Shown here: positions 9,836 through 19,939 of the stretch, piece after piece
Position numbering within the stretch: position 1 is the first letter of the stretch
How the letters are laid out: each line of letters opens with the position of its first letter
NCBI GenBank assembly: GCA_017518185.1
Contig: JAFWWB010000010.1
Coordinates: 1 to 61,519, forward strand
Reading direction: 5' to 3'
Origin: Lachnospiraceae bacterium
GTDB taxonomy: Bacteria; Bacillota; Clostridia; Lachnospirales; Lachnospiraceae
Length of the DNA stretch: 61,519 nucleotides
Translations under genes and position numbers: made by a program
Notes under the pieces: model-generated
What the model saw: only the letters and a program-made list of their open reading frames with translations
Database searches by the model: none
Told to the model about the DNA's origin: nothing

Positions 9836-10338
9836 CCGCTGAGGAGAGAAATGAGACAAAAGTCTGTCTCTGGAGGGCACAGAGCGCACTTTCGGCACTT
9901 GTATTAAAGCTTGAGGCAGACAGGCATATAGCCACCGCTCATGCGGGGGACGCCGCGGGAAGCCTCTTCCCGGAGCTTATTGCCTATACCCTTTCCAAAG
10001 GCGGTGAGCCATCAGTGCTGGAGGAGCTCCTGCCTTTCTTTGAAGCAGGGGAAAGAACGGAGGATATAAGACAGGCCATACTTAAGCGCTGTGCCGCATT
10101 TAAGGCGGGAAAAGAGGAGGAACCGGGAGTGTTCACCCTGCTCAAACGCTTTGATGCCATGGCTCGTGAATATGACGGGGCTTTCTATTCCACCATGAAG
10201 GTGGAGGATCCGGGAGCCCTTTCGGACAGATACATTGAACTGGCGGAGGCGGCCTTCGCCCTTTTCGGGGTGAAAGGCACAGGCGGCCTTACAGGATTTC
10301 AAGGGGTATATTTTGACGGAAATGAACAGACTGGGTAA
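9832..10338 (+). CDS. Uncharacterised protein
   Basis: A 168-residue, mainly helical soluble protein that I do not recognise. It starts with TTG at 9832, overlapping the previous stop as TTGA. Its 3' end overlaps the HD-domain gene by 26 bases. No signal peptide, membrane helix or metal motif is seen. Its position between the beta-helix protein and the HD protein suggests co-translation with them but gives no function. Confidence 0.6.
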   Translation: MTAEERNETKVCLWRAQSALSALVLKLEADRHIATAHAGDAAGSLFPELIAYTLSKGGEPSVLEELLPFFEAGERTEDIRQAILKRCAAFKAGKEEEPGVFTLLKRFDAMAREYDGAFYSTMKVEDPGALSDRYIELAEAAFALFGVKGTGGLTGFQGVYFDGNEQTG

Positions 10339-10843
10339 GGAAAAGACGGATTTTTTCAGGAGCATGGTAAGGAAGACAAGGCAGGGCTCCCGCTTTGATA
10401 TGATGGATGAGTTCATCCAGCACGGGGATACCACGGTGAGGACCCACTGCCTGCATGTGGCGCAGACAGCATACTACATCGCCATGCGTTTTAACATAAA
10501 GGTGGATGAGGCATCCCTCATAAGGGGAGCGCTGCTCCACGATTATTTCCTTTACGATTGGCACGAGAAGAGCTGGGCCAACAGCATCCACGGCTATACC
10601 CATCCGGGAAAGGCCCTTAAGGAGGCGGAAAAGGATTTTGACTTAAACGACATCGAGAGGGATATGATAAAGCATCACATGTTCCCCCTGACCATCTTCC
10701 CTCCGAAGACAAAGGAAGGCTGGATACTGGTGCTGGCGGATAAGGTCTGTGCCACGGGAGAGACTATAGGTGACAGATACCGTTCGAGGCAGCGAAGCGG
10801 GCGAGATTACGGGATCGTCTCCGTGAACAGGAAAACGGCGTGA
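10313..10843 (+). CDS. HD-domain phosphohydrolase
   Basis: A 176-residue HD-superfamily metal-dependent phosphohydrolase. The conserved H (RTHCLHV), HD pair (LLHDYFLYDWH), HH (IKHHMF) and distal D (LADK) are all present, so it should be active on a nucleotide or similar phosphoester; the substrate is unknown. I chose the TTG at 10313 because AAGGGG lies 6 bases upstream; ATG at 10322 is the alternative, at 15 bases. The C-terminal tail after GDRYR is basic and looks less conserved, and the DNA there contains GCGAAGCGG, a string also found in the structured elements near 3100 and 16020. Confidence 0.8.
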   Translation: MTEMNRLGKEKTDFFRSMVRKTRQGSRFDMMDEFIQHGDTTVRTHCLHVAQTAYYIAMRFNIKVDEASLIRGALLHDYFLYDWHEKSWANSIHGYTHPGKALKEAEKDFDLNDIERDMIKHHMFPLTIFPPKTKEGWILVLADKVCATGETIGDRYRSRQRSGRDYGIVSVNRKTA

Positions 10844-10873
10844 TACAGGGATACGGAGAGGTGACAGAATAAA

Positions 10874-11659
10874 ATGAGTGTTGAATCATTCTTCGCCGGG
10901 CTGGATTTCCCCGGCTGGACCATAGCGGCAGTCATATATGCCTTTATAGGCTGGTTTTACGAGTCTACGATCTTTTCCCTCTGCGAGCAGGGAAAGTTCA
11001 TGGACAGGGGGGCTTTCTTAAGCCCGGTTTGCCCCATCTACGCCATGGTATGCACCTTCAGCTACGACCTTTTCCATCCCATAGAGGAGTGGTGGCTGCT
11101 GGTGATACTCGCGGGCACCATAACCAGTCTGGTGGAGCTCCTTACCAGCATAGGTATGGAGGCCATATTCCATAAGCGTTACTGGGATTACAGCTATTTT
11201 CCTCTGAACTTTGACGGGCGCATCAGCGTGGTTGCGGGAGCCTTCTTCGGCTTTGCGCTCATGGCCATGGTTAAATGGATACATCCTGCCATGATGGGCT
11301 TCGTCGGGGGCTTCAGCTTTACCCAGCGCCTCGCTGCCTGCCTTGTGATATGGGCGTTTTTCGGAACAGACCTTATCTGGACCTTCTTAAGCGGCTTCTT
11401 CCCGAAGAGCGGCCTTGCCAGGGCCCATAAGGGAGTGGAGGATTTCAAGCAGAGAAGGTTCGATAAGCTGAATGAAAAAAAGACCGTCATGGAAAAGTGG
11501 CTTCCGGTCCGGGGCTTTATATGGGGCCTTAACAAGGGAAAGGCGATGAACAGAAAGATCGTGGCCGTGGAGAACAGGCTTAAGGGAAAGAAGGAAAAGC
11601 CGGAGGAGCAGACCGCTCCCGCAGAGGCAGGAGAGGAAGTTCAGTCCCCTGAGAAATAG
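10874..11659 (+). CDS. Putative ABC-transporter type IV membrane protein (CmpB-like)
   Basis: A 261-residue integral membrane protein with about five hydrophobic segments in the first 190 residues and a charged cytoplasmic tail. The pattern GWFYES, RGAFLSPVCPIYA, E..TS..ME..F and YWDYS..PLNFDGRI fits the PF06541 putative ABC-transporter type IV family, common in Lachnospiraceae. The substrate is unknown and no ATPase is adjacent. Its last 19 bases overlap the convergent lipoprotein gene. Confidence 0.8.
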   Translation: MSVESFFAGLDFPGWTIAAVIYAFIGWFYESTIFSLCEQGKFMDRGAFLSPVCPIYAMVCTFSYDLFHPIEEWWLLVILAGTITSLVELLTSIGMEAIFHKRYWDYSYFPLNFDGRISVVAGAFFGFALMAMVKWIHPAMMGFVGGFSFTQRLAACLVIWAFFGTDLIWTFLSGFFPKSGLARAHKGVEDFKQRRFDKLNEKKTVMEKWLPVRGFIWGLNKGKAMNRKIVAVENRLKGKKEKPEEQTAPAEAGEEVQSPEK

Positions 11660-12090
11660 GATCCGATCTCGGAAAGCTTCTCCATGGCGTTCAGGTACTG
11701 GCTTCTGGCCTGGGCGCTTAAGCTGCTGTCGGGAGTTTCTCCCGCGTAGGCGTCATGATAGAGGGATACGGCGTCGTTCATGAGCGCCGAAGCCTCAAAG
11801 GCCATATCACCGGCTTCCTTATATTCGGCAGGAGCCTCGAGAGCCGCCATTTCGCTGAAGGCTTCGTTCATATGGTCGAGATCCGTGAGGAGCCAGGCAG
11901 AGGCATCAGCAGAGGAGGGATCGATGGCGTCGATGGCCTGTCCCAGCTCGTTAATGCGTTCGCAGCAGCTGCTCATGCCGTCATGGTAGCTTATGAGGGC
12001 AGGATCCTCGGTGTTTCCGCAGGCGGATAATGCCAGCATCAAAATTATGTAATTGACAAATAAGCCCGATATATGGATAATCTTTTTCAT
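11641..12090 (-). CDS. Small lipoprotein of unknown function
   Basis: A 149-residue predicted lipoprotein: a lysine-containing N-terminus, a hydrophobic segment and lipobox LSAC with Cys at residue 24, so the mature protein should be anchored on the outer face of the membrane. The rest is acidic and helical. The family is not recognised. It is one of few - strand genes here. Its signal-peptide region on the other strand contains the ilvB promoter, so the two transcription units may interfere. Confidence 0.75.
   Translation of the reverse strand: MKKIIHISGLFVNYIILMLALSACGNTEDPALISYHDGMSSCCERINELGQAIDAIDPSSADASAWLLTDLDHMNEAFSEMAALEAPAEYKEAGDMAFEASALMNDAVSLYHDAYAGETPDSSLSAQARSQYLNAMEKLSEIGSYFSGD
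12053..12081 (+). promoter_or_regulatory. Promoter for ilvB operon
   Basis: TTGACA at 12053-12058 and GATAAT at 12076-12081 are 17 bases apart; transcription should start near 12088, about 75 nt before ilvB. The promoter lies inside the 5' coding end of the divergent lipoprotein gene. The leader shows no leader peptide, T-box or terminator. Confidence 0.75.
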
Positions 12091-12162
12091 GACTCAATAG
12101 GTTAACATATTATTGGGGAATATTCAACATAATTCATTATATTGCAGTGGAGGAAAGTTTAG

Positions 12163-13776
12163 ATGACCGGTGCCGAACTGATGGTAAAGAGCCTCGAGGC
12201 GGAGGACGTGAAGTATGTCTTCGGCTATCCCGGGGTTGCCATATGTCCTTTTTATGATGCGATACTGGATTCGGAGATAAAGACCGTGCTCATACGTACG
12301 GAGCAGAATGCAGCCCATTCCGCTTCGGGAATGGCCAGGATGACGGGAAAGCCCGGAGTCTGCGCCGTGACCTCGGGGCCGGGGGCCACGAACCTTATCA
12401 CGGGCATAGCTACGGCCTTTGCGGATTCCATTCCCCTGGTGTGCATAACGGGACAGGTAAATTCCGAGCTCATAGGCTCAGACGTGTTCCAGGAGGCGGA
12501 TATCACCGGCGCCGTGGAATCCTTTGTGAAGTATTCCTATCTGGTCAAGGATGCGAAGGAGCTTCCCAGGATCTTCAAGGAGGCTTTCTATATCGCGAAT
12601 TCGGGACGCAGGGGCCCTGTGCTCATCGACGTTCCGATCGACGTGCAGCAGGCCGAGGCCGGGGATTTCGAATATCCGGAAGAAGTGAAGCTCAGGACCT
12701 ACAAGCCTACGGTAAAGGGCAACGTCCTGCAGATAAAGAAGACCATAAACCAGCTTGAGAAGGCAAAGAGGCCCCTTATCTGCGTTGGCGGCGGCGTAAG
12801 CCTGTCCGGTGCACAGGAAGAGCTTAAGGCTCTTGCCGAGGAGTTCCGCATCCCTGTGGTATCCACCATGATGGGTATCAGTGTTATGCCTACCGAGCAT
12901 CCCCTTTATTACGGCATGGTGGGAAATAACGGCTTCCCCTGGGCCAACAGGGCCATGAACGAGGCCGACCTCATTATGATGGTGGGAGCCAGGGTGGCTG
13001 ACCGTGCAGTGAACCAGCCGGAGCGTGTCATGAAGGATACGGTGCTCATCCATATAGATGTGGATCCCGCCGAGATAGGTAAGAACGCCGGCGCCACCAT
13101 ACCTATAGTGGGTGACGCAAAGCATATATTAAAAGAGATAAGCGAATACGAGATGGACGGCGAGTTTGACGGCTGGATAAAGTCCCTGGACGAATACCGC
13201 CGGACCATGCCTCTTACAAGGACACCGGATCCCGCCTTTGTGGATCCCGCGGAGTTCATAAGAAGGCTTTCCCTGAAGCTGGAGGATAATGCGGTCTATG
13301 TTGCGGATGTGGGACAGAACCAGATCTGGTCCTGCAAATATCATGTGGTAAGGAACGGACGTTTTCTCACCACCGGCGGCATGGGCACCATGGGCTATTC
13401 CATTCCCGCAGCCGTAGGCGCGAAGCTTGCCTGCCCCGACAGGCAGGTGGTTGCCGTATGCGGCGACGGCTCCTTCCAGATGAGCATGATGGAGCTGGCC
13501 ACCATGAGCCAGTACGGCGTGAAGGTAAAGATAATAGTCCTTAAGAACGACTACCTTGGAATGGTGAGGCAGTATCAGCATTTTACCTATAAAGACAGGT
13601 ATTCCGTGGTGGATATAGCCGGAAACCCGGAGCTTGAGCATATAGCTGCCGCCTACGGGATGAAGTTTTTGAGCATTGAAAACATGGAGGGGCTGGATGA
13701 GAAGCTTGACGAGCTGCTTTCCAAGGATGAGAGCTGTCTCTGCCGCTGTATCATAGACCCCATGGATCTGGTATAG
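12163..13776 (+). CDS. ilvB: Acetolactate synthase, catalytic subunit
   Basis: A 537-residue ThDP-dependent acetohydroxyacid synthase large subunit, which joins two pyruvates, or pyruvate and 2-oxobutyrate, in the first common step of valine, leucine and isoleucine synthesis. The catalytic glutamate lies in RTEQNAAHSASG, and the ThDP/Mg motif is GDGSFQMSMMEL...NDYLGMVRQ near residue 430-470. TGGAGGAAAG precedes the ATG. The protein is slightly shorter than E. coli IlvB/IlvI. Two regulatory subunit genes follow. Confidence 0.95.
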   Translation: MTGAELMVKSLEAEDVKYVFGYPGVAICPFYDAILDSEIKTVLIRTEQNAAHSASGMARMTGKPGVCAVTSGPGATNLITGIATAFADSIPLVCITGQVNSELIGSDVFQEADITGAVESFVKYSYLVKDAKELPRIFKEAFYIANSGRRGPVLIDVPIDVQQAEAGDFEYPEEVKLRTYKPTVKGNVLQIKKTINQLEKAKRPLICVGGGVSLSGAQEELKALAEEFRIPVVSTMMGISVMPTEHPLYYGMVGNNGFPWANRAMNEADLIMMVGARVADRAVNQPERVMKDTVLIHIDVDPAEIGKNAGATIPIVGDAKHILKEISEYEMDGEFDGWIKSLDEYRRTMPLTRTPDPAFVDPAEFIRRLSLKLEDNAVYVADVGQNQIWSCKYHVVRNGRFLTTGGMGTMGYSIPAAVGAKLACPDRQVVAVCGDGSFQMSMMELATMSQYGVKVKIIVLKNDYLGMVRQYQHFTYKDRYSVVDIAGNPELEHIAAAYGMKFLSIENMEGLDEKLDELLSKDESCLCRCIIDPMDLV

Positions 13777-13782
13777 GAGGGC

Positions 13783-14268
13783 GTGATGAGAAGGATCTTT
13801 TCGGTACTTGTGGAAAACCGTTCCGGTGTGCTCTCGAAGGTGGCAGGGCTCTTCTCAAGAAGGAGCTTCAACATCGATTCCCTGGCAGTGGGCGAGACGG
13901 AGGATAACGCTGTCTCACTCATGACCATAATGAGCTCCGGCACTGAGCAGACACTGGAGCAGATAGAGAAGCAGCTGAACAAGAAGCTGGATGTCATCAA
14001 GGTCAAGACCTTTGATGAGAGCCGGGCCGTGAGCCGCGAGCTCATGCTTGTGAAGGTCAAGTGTACCAAGGGGAACCGCCGCGAGATCATGGAGATCTGC
14101 GAGGTTATGAAGGCGGAGATAGTGGATATGTCCGAGCATCTGATGATACTGCAGATCTGTGATACTCCAGACAAGATAAAGCTGATGCTGTCGCTGCTGT
14201 CACAGATATCGATAGTGGAAGTGGCACGCACCGGCACACTTGCACTGCAGAAATGCATGGATGATTGA
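13783..14268 (+). CDS. ilvN: Acetolactate synthase, regulatory subunit 1
   Basis: A 161-residue small subunit that activates IlvB and confers valine feedback control. It has the N-terminal ACT domain (SVLVENRSGVLSKVAGLFSRRSFNIDSL) and the C-terminal AHAS-specific domain. It starts 6 bases after ilvB. A second, clearly different paralogue follows, so the organism has two regulatory partners for one adjacent catalytic subunit. Confidence 0.93.
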   Translation: MMRRIFSVLVENRSGVLSKVAGLFSRRSFNIDSLAVGETEDNAVSLMTIMSSGTEQTLEQIEKQLNKKLDVIKVKTFDESRAVSRELMLVKVKCTKGNRREIMEICEVMKAEIVDMSEHLMILQICDTPDKIKLMLSLLSQISIVEVARTGTLALQKCMDD

Positions 14269-14293
14269 CATAATGCATTTATGCTGTTAAAAT
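14265..14293 (+). promoter_or_regulatory. Internal promoter before second regulatory subunit
   Basis: TTGACA at 14265-14270, overlapping the end of the first small-subunit gene, and TAAAAT at 14288-14293 are separated by 17 bases. Initiation near 14300 would drive the second regulatory subunit and ilvC independently of ilvB. Confidence 0.65.
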
Positions 14294-14330
14294 CTTTGAC
14301 GTTGCGGTTGTTTGGACAGGAGAAGGAACA

Positions 14331-14834
14331 GTGAACAGAAAAGTATTTCAGCTTCTGGTGGAAAACTCTTCAGGCGTGCTGAGCCGTGTATCGGGGCTCT
14401 TTTCAAGAAGAGGTTATAATATCGAGAGCATCACCGCCGGCGTGACTGCAGATCCGAAATTCACACTTATCACCATAGTCGCATTCGGTGATGATGAGAT
14501 ACTGGAGCAGATAGAAAAGCAGGTGGCTAAGCTCGTGGACGTGAGGAATGTCAAGGTGCTCGAGCCTCATGATTCCGTTTACAGGGAGCTCTGCCTTATA
14601 AAGGTGCAGGTCTCCGAGCAGAGCAGGGAGGGGCTGATCGCCATCTCCAATATCTTCCGTGCCAGCATAATAGATGTGGCTGCGGAGAGCATGATCATCG
14701 AGCTTACGGGCAACCAGTCCAAGATAGAGGCATTTCTCGGGCTGCTTTCGGGCTATACCATACTTGAGCTGGCCAGGACAGGCATCACGGGTCTTTCGAG
14801 AGGAAGCTCCGACGTGGTCTGGCTGGAGGAATGA
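14331..14834 (+). CDS. ilvH: Acetolactate synthase, regulatory subunit 2
   Basis: A 167-residue paralogue of the preceding protein, again ACT domain (LLVENSSGVLSRVSGLFSRR) plus C-terminal domain, starting with GTG after AGGAGAAGG. The two share the general scaffold but differ in the valine-binding ACT region and in the C-terminus, so this is not a recent duplicate. It may give IlvB a different feedback response. It lies downstream of its own promoter and upstream of ilvC. The ilvH symbol marks the second paralogue only, not E. coli orthology. Confidence 0.88.
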   Translation: MNRKVFQLLVENSSGVLSRVSGLFSRRGYNIESITAGVTADPKFTLITIVAFGDDEILEQIEKQVAKLVDVRNVKVLEPHDSVYRELCLIKVQVSEQSREGLIAISNIFRASIIDVAAESMIIELTGNQSKIEAFLGLLSGYTILELARTGITGLSRGSSDVVWLEE

Positions 14835-14863
14835 GAACGCTGTTATTATAAATCTTTTTATAA

Positions 14864-15898
<1,035 letters not shown>

Positions 15899-15903
15899 AG
15901 CAT

Positions 15904-16047
15904 AAATGCAAAGCCGTGCACAGGCGAGTATCAGCTGCAGACCGGGAGCTTGCTCATGGGATGCAGCTGATACGAAGACTGTATAGGGCGCACAGCGCCC
16001 GCTGCCGGCGGAGCGCGAAGCGGTCCGCCGGCTGGCACGGCGTATTT
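15904..16047 (+). ncRNA. Four-way-junction structured element after ilvC
   Basis: A closing helix GCCGTGC/GCACGGC (15913-15919 with 16035-16041) encloses three perfect hairpins. These are a 12-bp stem GTATCAGCTGCA/TGCAGCTGATAC (15928-15939 with 15962-15973), a 6-bp GGGCGC-ACA-GCGCCC (15986-16000) and a 9-bp GCCGGCGGA/TCCGCCGGC (16004-16012 with 16024-16032). The last is capped by CGC-GAA-GCG, the same cap as in the argH leader. AAATG at 15904-15908 can pair with TATTT at 16043-16047. No T-run follows, so it is not a simple terminator. It could be an ilvC 3' element, the leader of the next gene or a free RNA. Confidence 0.55.
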
Positions 16048-16061
16048 CGCGTCTATATTAT

Positions 16062-17270
16062 ATGAAACGTCCTAAACGTATTTCTTTTGCGAGAGAGATC
16101 AATCAACTGGTGGTGGCGGGTTTCGGCATCGCCTTTTTTCTTATCTTTGCCGCCAGTGTCCTGCTTCTCTATCTTTCGGAGGACGTCTTCAGGGATTTTC
16201 TTATAAAAGCGGCGGGTATGCTCCTGGTATACCTGGCCCTGTATGTTTTCTACAGCATTTTTATCACTAAGCGGATCAAAAAGATGTTCCTGCCCCTTGA
16301 CCGTCTGGCTTACGGCCTCATCAGGGAAAGGGTGTACGTGGACAGCGGGGACGCGGATCTTAAGAACCTGGCTGAATCGCTGAAGGCCCAGGCCGAGCGC
16401 ATGAACGGGCTCTCCCGTGAACTGGAGGATACCCGGAGCAATCTGGATGATGCCTTCATGGAATCCAGGATGAGCAGGGACGAAGAGCAGAACCGCCTGC
16501 AGAAACTTTTAAGCGAAACGGAGAGGCTGAGGAACAGGGAAGAAGAGCTTTCGGCCATAGCATCCGCCATATCGGATTCCCTTAAGGAAAGTTTAAGGGC
16601 AGCCGCCCAGGTAGAAAAGGGCGGCGGCGTACTGTCTTCAAAGACGTCGGACATTAATGAAGAGGCCGCTGACAGCATGGGTGCCATGCTGGATATGAAG
16701 GAACTGTTCACGGAGCTTAAAGGTGATATAGAGCTTCTGAACAGGATGACGGGAGATGCAGGCGAGGGCGTGGAGGAACTATACAATTCCCTTACGGAAG
16801 CACAGAGCCAGATAGCACAGATAAATCTATATGCCATGAACACCTCCCTGGATATCGCAAGGTCGGGAAACAGCATCTCGGCCATCACGGCGCTGAACGA
16901 GATCAAGGATCTTACGGGGAAGCTTAACGAAAAGAGCGATGAGATACTCATCGGGGTCATAAGGATCAGGAATGCCATAAAGCTCCTGGCGGACCAGACG
17001 GGAGAATGTCTGGAGAGAGAAGGCGAGTGCGCCGAAGACCATGCCGTATGCCTTGAGAGGCTTACGGGCATAAGGGAACACAGCGGGGCTATGAAGACGC
17101 TGGGGACGGAGATCGCAGAGGGCGCCTCGGTATCACTGCTGGGACTTAAGAAGGCGGATTCCTTCAGGGGAGAGCTTGAACGGGAAGAAGAAAAGCTTAA
17201 GAACGATATTGAACGCCTGGGAGGAGCGCTGAGGGAATGGCGCGACGATCACGGCGATAAAGAAGAATAA
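16062..17270 (+). CDS. Degenerate chemoreceptor-like membrane protein
   Basis: A 402-residue protein with two N-terminal membrane helices (about residues 14-37 and 44-70), a HAMP-like stretch and a long coiled coil. The segment QINLYAMNTSLDIARSG...EIKDLTGKLNEKSDEI around residue 250-295 resembles the methyl-accepting chemotaxis signalling domain (usually NLLALNAxIEAARAGE...EIRKLAE). The invariant E/R tip residues are not evident, so coupling to CheA is unlikely. No chemotaxis gene is nearby. The start lacks a clear ribosome site. Its place between ilvC and leuC is unexplained. Confidence 0.55.
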   Translation: MKRPKRISFAREINQLVVAGFGIAFFLIFAASVLLLYLSEDVFRDFLIKAAGMLLVYLALYVFYSIFITKRIKKMFLPLDRLAYGLIRERVYVDSGDADLKNLAESLKAQAERMNGLSRELEDTRSNLDDAFMESRMSRDEEQNRLQKLLSETERLRNREEELSAIASAISDSLKESLRAAAQVEKGGGVLSSKTSDINEEAADSMGAMLDMKELFTELKGDIELLNRMTGDAGEGVEELYNSLTEAQSQIAQINLYAMNTSLDIARSGNSISAITALNEIKDLTGKLNEKSDEILIGVIRIRNAIKLLADQTGECLEREGECAEDHAVCLERLTGIREHSGAMKTLGTEIAEGASVSLLGLKKADSFRGELEREEEKLKNDIERLGGALREWRDDHGDKEE

Positions 17271-17285
17271 AGGAGGCAGGTTGTT

Positions 17286-18542
17286 ATGGGAATGACGATG
17301 ACACAGAAGATTCTTGCCGCTGCGGCAGGGCTTGAAAGTGTGGAGGCAGGGCAGCTGATACAGGCGAAGCTCAGTCTCGTGCTGGGCAACGACATCACAA
17401 GTCCGGTGGCCATCAAAGAGATGGAAAAGATGAAGACGGAGGGCGTCTTCGATAAGGATAAGATAGCGCTGGTGCCGGACCATTTCGTGCCCAACAAGGA
17501 TATCAAGTCCGCGGAGCACTGCAAATGCGTCAGGGAATTTGCCAAAAAGCATGAGATAAGCAATTATTTCGAAGTGGGCGAGATGGGAATAGAGCATGCC
17601 CTGCTTCCGGAAAAAGGCCTTACGGTGCCCGGAGACGTGATAATAGGCGCCGATTCACATACCTGTACCTACGGCGCGCTGGGAGCTTTCTCCACCGGCG
17701 TCGGTTCGACGGATATGGCTGCCGGCATGGCTACGGGAGAGGCCTGGTTCAAGGTGCCCGCCGCCATCCGCTTCAACCTTACCGGCAAGCCTGCAAAGTG
17801 GGTCAGCGGAAAGGATATCATCCTTCATATCATAGGCATGATAGGAGTGGACGGAGCCCTGTATAAGTCCATGGAGTTTACCGGTGACGGTATCGCCGAG
17901 CTTTCAATGGATGACCGCTTCACTATTGCCAACATGGCGATAGAGGCCGGCGGAAAGAACGGCATCTTCCCTGTGGATGATAAGACAAAGGCATATCTTG
18001 CAGAGCATGCAAGCCGTGAATATAAGATCTTCGAGGCCGATGCTGATGCGGTTTACGACGAGGAATACACCATAGAGCTCGACAAGCTGAAGCCCACCGT
18101 TGCCTATCCCCATCTGCCTGAGAACACTCACACAGTGGATGAGGCAGGGGACATAAACGTGGACCAGGTGGTCATAGGCTCCTGCACCAACGGCCGTATC
18201 GAGGATATGCGCATCGCGGCAGAGATACTCAAGGGTAAGCACATCAAGGCAGGCATGCGCTGCATAGTGATACCCGCGACCCAGGCCGTCTATATGGAAT
18301 GCCTGGAAAAGGGATATCTCAAGACCTTCATAGAGGCAGGCTGCGTTGTATCCACGCCTACCTGCGGTCCCTGCCTGGGAGGCTACATGGGCATACTCGC
18401 TGAGGGAGAGAGATGCCTCTCCACCACCAACAGGAATTTCGTAGGCCGCATGGGACATGTAAAGAGCGAGATCTATCTGGCTTCACCCGCCGTTGCGGCG
18501 GCTACGGCCATCAACGGATATATTTCCGCGCCTGAAGCATAA
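17286..18542 (+). CDS. leuC: 3-isopropylmalate dehydratase large subunit
   Basis: A 418-residue aconitase-family large subunit that isomerises 2- to 3-isopropylmalate in leucine synthesis. The three [4Fe-4S] cysteines are in IGSCTNGR and [20 protein letters not shown] is the substrate motif. The ATG follows GGAGG. Length and a separate leuD fit the bacterial/archaeal HacA-type two-subunit form. leuA and leuB are not in the window. Confidence 0.96.
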   Translation: MGMTMTQKILAAAAGLESVEAGQLIQAKLSLVLGNDITSPVAIKEMEKMKTEGVFDKDKIALVPDHFVPNKDIKSAEHCKCVREFAKKHEISNYFEVGEMGIEHALLPEKGLTVPGDVIIGADSHTCTYGALGAFSTGVGSTDMAAGMATGEAWFKVPAAIRFNLTGKPAKWVSGKDIILHIIGMIGVDGALYKSMEFTGDGIAELSMDDRFTIANMAIEAGGKNGIFPVDDKTKAYLAEHASREYKIFEADADAVYDEEYTIELDKLKPTVAYPHLPENTHTVDEAGDINVDQVVIGSCTNGRIEDMRIAAEILKGKHIKAGMRCIVIPATQAVYMECLEKGYLKTFIEAGCVVSTPTCGPCLGGYMGILAEGERCLSTTNRNFVGRMGHVKSEIYLASPAVAAATAINGYISAPEA

Positions 18543-18555
18543 AGGAGGGAATGAA

Positions 18556-19041
18556 ATGAAAGCACAGGGAAGCGTGTTCAGATTCGGAGACAATATCGAT
18601 ACGGACGTTATAATACCCGCAAGGTATCTTAATTCCTCGGATCCCGCAGAGCTTGCGCAGCACTGCATGGAGGATATCGATACGGAATTTGTGAAGAAGG
18701 TAAAGCAGGGAGACATGATAGTGGCCGACAAGAACTTTGGCTGCGGTTCTTCCAGGGAGCATGCCCCCATAGCCATCAAGGCTGCGGGAGTGAGCTGCGT
18801 CATAGCAAAGACATTTGCCAGGATCTTCTACAGGAATGCCATCAATATCGGACTTCCCATCATGGAATGCCCCGAGGCAGCGGATGCCATCAGCGCCGGG
18901 GATACCGTGACTGTGGATTTCGACAGCGGCATAATAACCGATGAGACCACGGGACAGAGCTTTAAGGGACAGCCTTTCCCGCCCTTCATGCAGGAGCTCA
19001 TCGCCGCAGGCGGACTGGTAAACTACATCAATAAGAAATAA
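18556..19041 (+). CDS. leuD: 3-isopropylmalate dehydratase small subunit
   Basis: A 161-residue swivel-domain partner of LeuC, with the [15 protein letters not shown] and [12 protein letters not shown] motifs. The frame is open to 18493, but the start is the ATG at 18556, preceded by AGGAGG at 18543-18548; upstream residues overlap leuC and lack homology. The stop shares one base with the next ATG. Confidence 0.95.
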   Translation: MKAQGSVFRFGDNIDTDVIIPARYLNSSDPAELAQHCMEDIDTEFVKKVKQGDMIVADKNFGCGSSREHAPIAIKAAGVSCVIAKTFARIFYRNAINIGLPIMECPEAADAISAGDTVTVDFDSGIITDETTGQSFKGQPFPPFMQELIAAGGLVNYINKK

Positions 19042-19427
19042 TGAAAAGCTGCTCATTCTGCAGAAGGGATGCGGTATTGGCGGCCGTGATACTGTTTACG
19101 GCCCTGAACCTCTTCCTGGCGGGCATCATAAGGGTTTCAGCCATGCCTGCTGCGGAAGAGATCACGGTAGGAGTCTATGTGGACGGGGTGTGCCGTGAGA
19201 GCTGCAGCCTGCAGGATGAAAAAAGCTTCAGCATAAGCAGTGAGGGGGGCTTTAACGAAGTAGTGGTCTCCGGCGGGACTGTGCATGTGGAGAGCGCGGA
19301 CTGCCCCGGGCAGGACTGTGTTAAGGCCGGGAGCATATCAAAGCCCGGACAGGAGATCATCTGCCTGCCCCATAAGCTGGTGGTGCGCATAGAGGGGGCG
19401 TCCGATACGGACGCGGTTACCAGATGA
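19041..19427 (+). CDS. NusG domain II-containing protein
   Basis: A 128-residue protein with one N-terminal membrane segment and a NusG-II-like beta domain with CPGQDCVKAG and ICLPHKLVV signatures. It should sit on the outer membrane face. It is typically found just before the Gx transporter gene, as here. Its biochemical role is not established. Confidence 0.82.
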   Translation: MKSCSFCRRDAVLAAVILFTALNLFLAGIIRVSAMPAAEEITVGVYVDGVCRESCSLQDEKSFSISSEGGFNEVVVSGGTVHVESADCPGQDCVKAGSISKPGQEIICLPHKLVVRIEGASDTDAVTR

Positions 19428-19939
19428 AGAGCGTAAAGAAGCTGGCAGAGCTTTCCGTGCTCCTGGCCGCAGCGGTGCTCCTGGGCTATGTGGAGGCCCT
19501 GGTGCCCCTGCCCATGCCGGTCCCCGGGATCAAGCTGGGTCTGGCCAATGCGGCAACGCTTTTTATACTGTACCGCTACGGGTACAAAGAGGCACTTCTG
19601 GTATCGCTCATCAGAAGCTTTATCGTGACGATGCTGATGCTCAATTTTTCCATGCTGATATACAGCGCACCGGCGGCATTCTTCAGCGTGACGGTGATGG
19701 CGCTAGTGAAGAGGAGCAGAGCCTTTTCGATATACGGAGTGAGCATGGCGGGAGCGGCAGCCCATGTTACGGTGCAGATCTGCGTGGCGGCCTGCCTTTA
19801 CGATCCGGAATTTACCTGGCCCGGGCTCTTCTTTGTCTATCTGCCCGCATTGCTTGCGGCGTCGGTGCCCACGGGCTGCATAAATGCTTTTCTTTCAGGG
19901 AGTCTTATAAAATGTACGCATACATCAGAGGCCGCATAG
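19424..19939 (+). CDS. Gx transporter family membrane protein
   Basis: A 171-residue polytopic protein of the Gx transporter family (PF07456, sometimes labelled heptaprenyl diphosphate synthase component I). It has five or six hydrophobic segments and the family motif VPGIKLGLANA..L. It overlaps the NusG-II gene by four bases and the ruvA start by 28. The two are a recurrent pair in Clostridia, perhaps an ECF-type or electron-transfer-linked system; this is inference. Confidence 0.8.
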   Translation: MKSVKKLAELSVLLAAAVLLGYVEALVPLPMPVPGIKLGLANAATLFILYRYGYKEALLVSLIRSFIVTMLMLNFSMLIYSAPAAFFSVTVMALVKRSRAFSIYGVSMAGAAAHVTVQICVAACLYDPEFTWPGLFFVYLPALLAASVPTGCINAFLSGSLIKCTHTSEAA

